Assembly (NCBI RefSeq): GCF_000807855.2
Contig: NZ_JRYR02000001.1
Span: 3,950,489 to 4,014,488 of the forward strand
Direction of reading: 5' to 3'
From: Flammeovirga pacifica
GTDB lineage: Bacteria > Bacteroidota > Bacteroidia > Cytophagales > Flammeovirgaceae
Length of the DNA stretch: 64,000 nucleotides
Shown in pieces: positions 60,823 through 64,000 of the stretch (within the stretch, counting starts at the first letter, position 1; each line of letters opens with the position of its first letter). The notes below the pieces were generated by a model. That model did not search any database and was not told the origin of the DNA. It saw only the letters and a list, made by a program, of their open reading frames with translations. The position numbers and the translations under genes were made by a program.

Positions 60823-60894
60823 GCTCCGTTCGTCGAGGGGTTAGGACGCCAGGCTTTCATCCTGGTAGCACGGGATCGAATCCCGTACGGAGTA
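60823..60894 (+). tRNA. tRNA-Glu (TTC), variant copy 2
   Basis: As copy 1, but with T13 to G, T32 to C and T54 to A. These give G13 opposite G22, C32, and T-loop ATCGAAT. The anticodon TTC is unchanged, as are all stems. Confidence 0.8.
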
Positions 60895-60927
60895 CGTAGT
60901 CTAATTGAGACTCAGAATCAATGCCCC

Positions 60928-60999
60928 GCTCCGTTCGTCGAGGGGTTAGGACGCCAGGCTTTCATCCTGGTAGCACGGGATCGAATCCCGTACGGAGTA
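60928..60999 (+). tRNA. tRNA-Glu (TTC), variant copy 3
   Basis: Identical to copy 2, and the 33-bp spacer before copy 4 is identical to that before copies 3 and 5. The repeat period is 105 bp. Confidence 0.8.
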
Positions 61000-61032
61000 C
61001 GTAGTCTAATTGAGACTCAGAATCAATGCCCC

Positions 61033-61104
61033 GCTCCGTTCGTCGAGGGGTTAGGACGCCAGGCTTTCATCCTGGTAGCACGGGATCGAATCCCGTACGG
61101 AGTA
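61033..61104 (+). tRNA. tRNA-Glu (TTC), variant copy 4
   Basis: Identical to copies 2 and 3, with the same spacer carrying the small hairpin AGTCT-AATTG-AGACT. Confidence 0.8.
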
Positions 61105-61137
61105 CGTAGTCTAATTGAGACTCAGAATCAATGCCCC

Positions 61138-61209
61138 GCTCCGTTCGTCGAGGGGTTAGGACGCCAGGCTTTCATCCTGGTAGCACGGGATCGAATCCCG
61201 TACGGAGTA
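61138..61209 (+). tRNA. tRNA-Glu (TTC), variant copy 5
   Basis: Identical to copies 2-4. It is the last of the four 105-bp repeat units (60823-61242). Confidence 0.8.
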
Positions 61210-61242
61210 CGTAGTCTAATTGAGACTCAGAATCAATGCCCC

Positions 61243-61314
61243 GCTCCGTTCGTCTAGGGGTTAGGACGCCAGGTTTTCATCCTGGTAGCACGGGTTCGAA
61301 TCCCGTACGGAGTA
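61243..61314 (+). tRNA. tRNA-Glu (TTC), canonical copy 6
   Basis: Identical to copy 1, with T13, T32 and T54 restored. A terminator follows at once, so the six copies are one transcript. Confidence 0.95.
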
Positions 61315-61316
61315 CA

Positions 61317-61350
61317 AATCCTGTTTCAGTAATGAGACAGGATTTTTTTT
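61317..61350 (+). terminator. Terminator of tRNA array
   Basis: AATCCTGTTTC (61317-61327) pairs with GAGACAGGATT (61334-61344; one G-U pair), followed by a T8 run. Confidence 0.85.
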
Positions 61351-61459
61351 GTCCAATGTTTTTTTGTAGTTGTCTTCAATTAGAAGTAATCTTTCAATTT
61401 ATTAGTCCTTTACCCATAGGCTAAATCAACATCATTTTTTACTATTCAATCTAAAAACA

Positions 61460-62059
61460 ATGGCACAAAAACTAAATCTATTCATCGGTCTTTTACTATG
61501 TATTTGTAGTTTATCATTTGCACAAGACCTACAGAAAAACACTTTGATTTTGACTTATTCAGGATTAGGAAGTAGTGATAAAACCAACTTTCAGAGTCTG
61601 GATGGCGGAGCGTCTTACAATGGACAAGATTTTTTTAATGTAGGAATTCAATATCAAAGAAAACTAGGGAAAGTAATTGATGTGGAAGCAGGAATAGAAT
61701 ATTCCGAACATACACTAGTAACATCTGTAATTAATGAGAATGGTAATCCTGTAAATAGCCTATCAAAAGAAAATATAATTGATATTCCTGTAGGAGTGAG
61801 GCTGAAGCTTCTTAAATACTTTTTCTTTAATGCAGGTACAGTTATCTCTTACGATTTAAACACAAGCGATTACAGGGAGAATCAGAATGGTTTTGGAGCA
61901 TATATTGGCATTGGTGCTCAATATCAGTTTAACAATGGTATTACAGTCTTTGCTAATCCATATTATAAAGTAAGAGCATTGTTAGAAATTCCATCTGAAA
62001 AATATCATTATAAATTAGCAGAGAGAGGTGTGAAGTTTGGATTAGGATATTCTTTTTAA
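61460..62059 (+). CDS. Outer-membrane beta-barrel protein
   Basis: The 199-aa protein has a signal peptide (cleavage near LSFAQ) and alternating strands that end in the aromatic GVKFGLGYSF, as in OmpA-like or OprF-type eight-strand barrels. The middle has NVGIQYQRKLGKVIDVEAGI and GAYIGIGAQYQFNNGITV. It is probably a porin-like barrel; specific function unknown. It follows the tRNA array on the same strand by 145 bp. Confidence 0.7.
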   Translation: MAQKLNLFIGLLLCICSLSFAQDLQKNTLILTYSGLGSSDKTNFQSLDGGASYNGQDFFNVGIQYQRKLGKVIDVEAGIEYSEHTLVTSVINENGNPVNSLSKENIIDIPVGVRLKLLKYFFFNAGTVISYDLNTSDYRENQNGFGAYIGIGAQYQFNNGITVFANPYYKVRALLEIPSEKYHYKLAERGVKFGLGYSF

Positions 62060-62171
62060 TAGGAAATCACAACTCATTTTCATTTAATTTCGTTAACTTA
62101 TACAATGAAGAATATATGGCACTAAAAGCTATTCTTCTTCTGTAATTTTTAAATGTCAAATTAATTGAACC

Positions 62172-62546
62172 ATGAGCAAAAAAGACCCACACAATCCATT
62201 GGAGGATATCTTAAACGATTTTGTCTTTCCTAGGATGAACAACGATGGACAAAAGGAAAAAGTAAAGAGTACCATCAAAAATGTATTTGATGCAGTACAA
62301 AGCGCAATGGATGAGGTAAAAACACAAGCTGAAACAGTTGATGTAGATATCAATGAAGAAAAACACAAAGATGGTACAGAGAACATCCATGTAGAAATCA
62401 AAAAGAAGAAAAAAAAGAAAGAAGAAACCTCTTCAGATACAGATCTTCTCAAAGCGGAAATCAAATCACTTCAAAATCAATTGAAAGACAAAGAAGAGAT
62501 TATTGCTTTACTGAAAGAACAAGTAAAAATGCTGAAAGGAAAATAA
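62172..62546 (+). CDS. Hypothetical charged coiled-coil protein
   Basis: The 124-aa protein starts MSKKDPHNPLEDILNDF and has no signal or TM. The middle has the Lys run EIKKKKKKKEE (near residue 76), and residues 90-122 form a coiled coil (LKAEIKSLQNQLKDKEEIIA). It is highly charged and is probably cytoplasmic. No family recognised. A terminator follows. Confidence 0.6.
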   Translation: MSKKDPHNPLEDILNDFVFPRMNNDGQKEKVKSTIKNVFDAVQSAMDEVKTQAETVDVDINEEKHKDGTENIHVEIKKKKKKKEETSSDTDLLKAEIKSLQNQLKDKEEIIALLKEQVKMLKGK

Positions 62547-62562
62547 AAAATAATAATTTCGT

Positions 62563-62591
62563 AGCACACTCATCAAGGGTGTGCTTTTTTT
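62563..62591 (+). terminator. Terminator of coiled-coil gene
   Basis: AGCACAC (62563-62569) pairs with GTGTGCT (62579-62585), followed by a T-run. Confidence 0.8.
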
Positions 62592-62610
62592 GTATTGAAT
62601 AAATTTAAAA

Positions 62611-63000
62611 ATGCTGAATTTAAGAAGACTCCATCATATTGCTATTATTTGTAATGATTATCAACGGTCTAAGAAGTTTTATACTGAAGTGATGGGGTTT
62701 GAAGTACTTCAAGAAGTTTATCGAGAAGAAAGAGACTCTTATAAGTTAGATTTATCATTCCATGGGGAGTACCTGATAGAACTTTTCAGCTTCCCCAATA
62801 CACCTGAACGTCCTTCTTATCCAGAAGCAAGAGGTTTAAGACATCTATGTTTTGCCGTAGATAACATTGAAGAAGCCAAGCAACAGTTGAATGATGAAGG
62901 AGTAGAAACGGGAGAAATTATGATTGACCCTCACACTAATAAACGTTTTGTATTCTTTGAAGACCCTGATCAATTACCATTAGAACTGTATGAGTTGTAA
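62611..63000 (+). CDS. VOC-family protein, GloA2/YaeR-like
   Basis: The 129-aa protein starts MLNLRRLHHIAIICNDYQRS and shows the glyoxalase fold with HHIA (metal His), FYTEVMGFEV, IELFSFP, LRHLCFAVDNIEEAKQQL and FFEDPDQLPLELYE (metal Glu). YaeR-like proteins belong to the lactoylglutathione lyase superfamily, though a glyoxalase function is unproven. It stands between two terminators or gaps, apparently monocistronic. Confidence 0.88.
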   Translation: MLNLRRLHHIAIICNDYQRSKKFYTEVMGFEVLQEVYREERDSYKLDLSFHGEYLIELFSFPNTPERPSYPEARGLRHLCFAVDNIEEAKQQLNDEGVETGEIMIDPHTNKRFVFFEDPDQLPLELYEL

Positions 63001-63137
63001 TTTTTTATAAAGAAAAATAATAAAATAACAGCCTTTATATACCCATAAATCCACTTTTTGAATAAAAATTGAAAAAATATCACTTTTCTTAAAATATAAT
63101 TCTCCCTTATTCGACTTAATAAGTAGATACAATAATT

Positions 63138-63686
63138 ATGGCAGGGAAAAAACAAAATATAGAAAATACATACCAAGAAGAGCAAGGTCGATTAACCAAT
63201 TATATAAAAGGAAAAATTGGCTCTTTGGAAGATGCAGAAGACATTGCACAGGATGTGTTTTTGAGTTTTGTTGGAGGATTCGATGAGATCTCAGATTTGC
63301 GCAAATCAATCTCTTGGCTCTACACTGTTGCAAAGAATAAGATTGTTGATTACCGTAGAAAAAAGAAACCACTTTCTATTGAAGATCAAAATATCAATGA
63401 AGAAGAAGACGGTTTGAATCTTATGGATTTACTTCCCTCATTGGAAACTATGCCCGATGAGCAAATCATGAAAGATATGATTTGGGAAGAGATTCAATTA
63501 AGATTACAAGAATTACCCAAAGAACAAAGAGAAGTCTTTGAGTGGCACGAATTGGAAGGCTACAGCTTTAAACAAATCTCTGGTTTTACGGGACTTACTG
63601 TCAATACTCTTATTAGTAGAAAACGATATGCCGTATTGTATCTAAGAGAACAATTGGAAAGCATCTTTAAATTGATGAAGGACTAA
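63138..63686 (+). CDS. ECF-type RNA polymerase sigma factor
   Basis: The 182-aa protein has region 2 (GSLEDAEDIAQDVFLSFVGGF, WLYTVAKNKIVDYRRKKKP) and region 4 (LPKEQREVFEWHELEGYSFKQIS, TVNTLISRKRYAVLYLREQL). No anti-sigma gene of known type lies beside it; the next gene encodes a two-TM protein. It is of the group that controls membrane or stress genes in Bacteroidota; target genes unknown. Confidence 0.9.
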   Translation: MAGKKQNIENTYQEEQGRLTNYIKGKIGSLEDAEDIAQDVFLSFVGGFDEISDLRKSISWLYTVAKNKIVDYRRKKKPLSIEDQNINEEEDGLNLMDLLPSLETMPDEQIMKDMIWEEIQLRLQELPKEQREVFEWHELEGYSFKQISGFTGLTVNTLISRKRYAVLYLREQLESIFKLMKD

Positions 63687-63747
63687 TTGTTATGAAATTA
63701 TGGTATAACAAGGTTGTTGATTGAATGACCTAAAATAATAAGTAATC

Positions 63748-64000
63748 ATGGAAAAGTTTTCAAAGAAAAAATTTATAGCGAAGAAAATAGTTTTTGGTAT
63801 TGTTGCTATCACTGCAATCACCTTTATATTTATGCATTTATGGAACTGGTTAATGCCCGTAATTTTCGGATTAACAACCATCTCATTTTTACAATCCTTG
63901 GGTTTATTGGCTATGTCAAAAATAGTGTTTGGCGGAGGCGGTAGGCGTTCATTTAAAAATAAAGGGAGATCAATGATGCATAGAGAAAAGTTTATGCAAG
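63748..64000 (+). CDS. Membrane protein, cut at window end
   Basis: The frame from ATG 63748 stays open to the window edge (84 codons). It starts MEKFSKKKFIAKKIVFG and has two hydrophobic stretches (IVAITAITFIFMHLWNWL and VIFGLTTISFLQSLGLLA), then a basic tail with GGGGRRSFKNKG. It starts 61 bp after the sigma factor gene on the same strand, so it is probably its partner. It might be an anti-sigma or sensor protein; this is inference from position only. Confidence 0.6.
   Translation, partial: MEKFSKKKFIAKKIVFGIVAITAITFIFMHLWNWLMPVIFGLTTISFLQSLGLLAMSKIVFGGGGRRSFKNKGRSMMHREKFMQ

Larger units (their letters stand above)
60823..61242 (+). repeat. 105-bp tRNA/spacer tandem repeat, four perfect copies
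   Basis: Each unit has a 72-bp variant tRNA-Glu and a 33-bp spacer. All four units are the same base for base in the given sequence, which implies recent duplication or homogenisation. The spacer before copy 2 differs at a few bases (for example GACGCAAAATC for GACTCAGAATC). Confidence 0.9.

Noticed and set aside
60718-61314. 105-bp repeats considered as a CRISPR array
   Set aside because: The repeats are tRNA genes with identical spacers; there is no variable spacer and no cas gene.
61236-61424. 62-aa open frame across the last tRNA-Glu and its terminator
   Set aside because: It reads through tRNA sequence and a hairpin; there is no sign of a protein.

Overview
The window is AT-rich DNA from a member of the Bacteroidota, most likely a marine Cytophagales-type bacterium such as Flammeovirga or a relative. 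The grounds are: promoters of the TTTG-N19-21-TAnnTTTG type with no Shine-Dalgarno sequences; a PorT-type secretion gene beside ubiE; GLPGLI, STN/FecR/TonB-receptor and PD40-OmpA families; the Bacteroidota form of PurM; and TIGR02757 and DUF5522 proteins. The genus is inference from gene content only.

Layout. 1-3.6 kb: a 7-bp tandem repeat, two lipoproteins, a LuxE-like acyl-protein synthetase, porT and ubiE. 3.8-9 kb: two PorE-like TPR/PD40/OmpA outer-membrane proteins. 9-11.5 kb: a sufS-sufE-sufT-bacilliredoxin operon. 11.7-14.7 kb: a MerC-like protein and a His-rich ABC exporter locus facing each other and sharing a putative Zur-type operator. 14.9-23.3 kb: a PQQ-propeller protein, then the tryptophan operon trpL-E-G-D-C-F-B. 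It starts with a Trp-Trp-Trp leader peptide and an attenuator, is interrupted by an antisense lipoprotein gene, and lacks trpA. 23.4-28.5 kb: a GLPGLI protein, a TonB-dependent receptor and a DNPH1/Rcl-like nucleotide hydrolase. 28.7-31 kb: a decaying double-glycine peptide (bacteriocin-like) locus. 31-39.2 kb: a secreted caspase-like protein, thrC, an AraC regulator and a DUF3302/HlyD/TolC-like efflux operon. 39.4-49.1 kb: a DPP-IV-type peptidase, a FecI-FecR-STN/TonB receptor unit, a duplicated CBM-like secreted protein and a lipoprotein. 49.2-54.2 kb: a peptidoglycan-recycling-like cluster (AmpG/MurT-like permease, GHL10 hydrolase, BadF-type sugar kinase) with a two-TM coiled-coil protein. 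54.7-60.6 kb: a glucosaminidase, a possible toxin-antitoxin pair, a DUF5522 protein, rsgA with a structured leader, purM, a cytochrome c and a TIGR02757 protein. 60.7-61.3 kb: a six-copy tRNA-Glu array. 61.4-64 kb: a beta-barrel protein, a coiled-coil protein, a VOC enzyme, an ECF sigma factor and a cut-off membrane protein.

The most interesting points are these. Four identical tRNA-Glu copies carry three linked substitutions (T13G, T32C, T54A) and sit between two canonical copies. The trp attenuator has a WWW leader peptide that appears to be leaderless. The peptide-secretion locus is broken at two homopolymer runs and in one peptide gene. Two candidate metal-regulator operators are shared by a divergently arranged metal locus. 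The rsgA leader can fold in two mutually exclusive ways. A sugar kinase has its essential N-terminal phosphate motif upstream of any ATG and appears to start at ATT.

All calls were made by reading motifs, gene order and translations. No database search, folding program or alignment was run.
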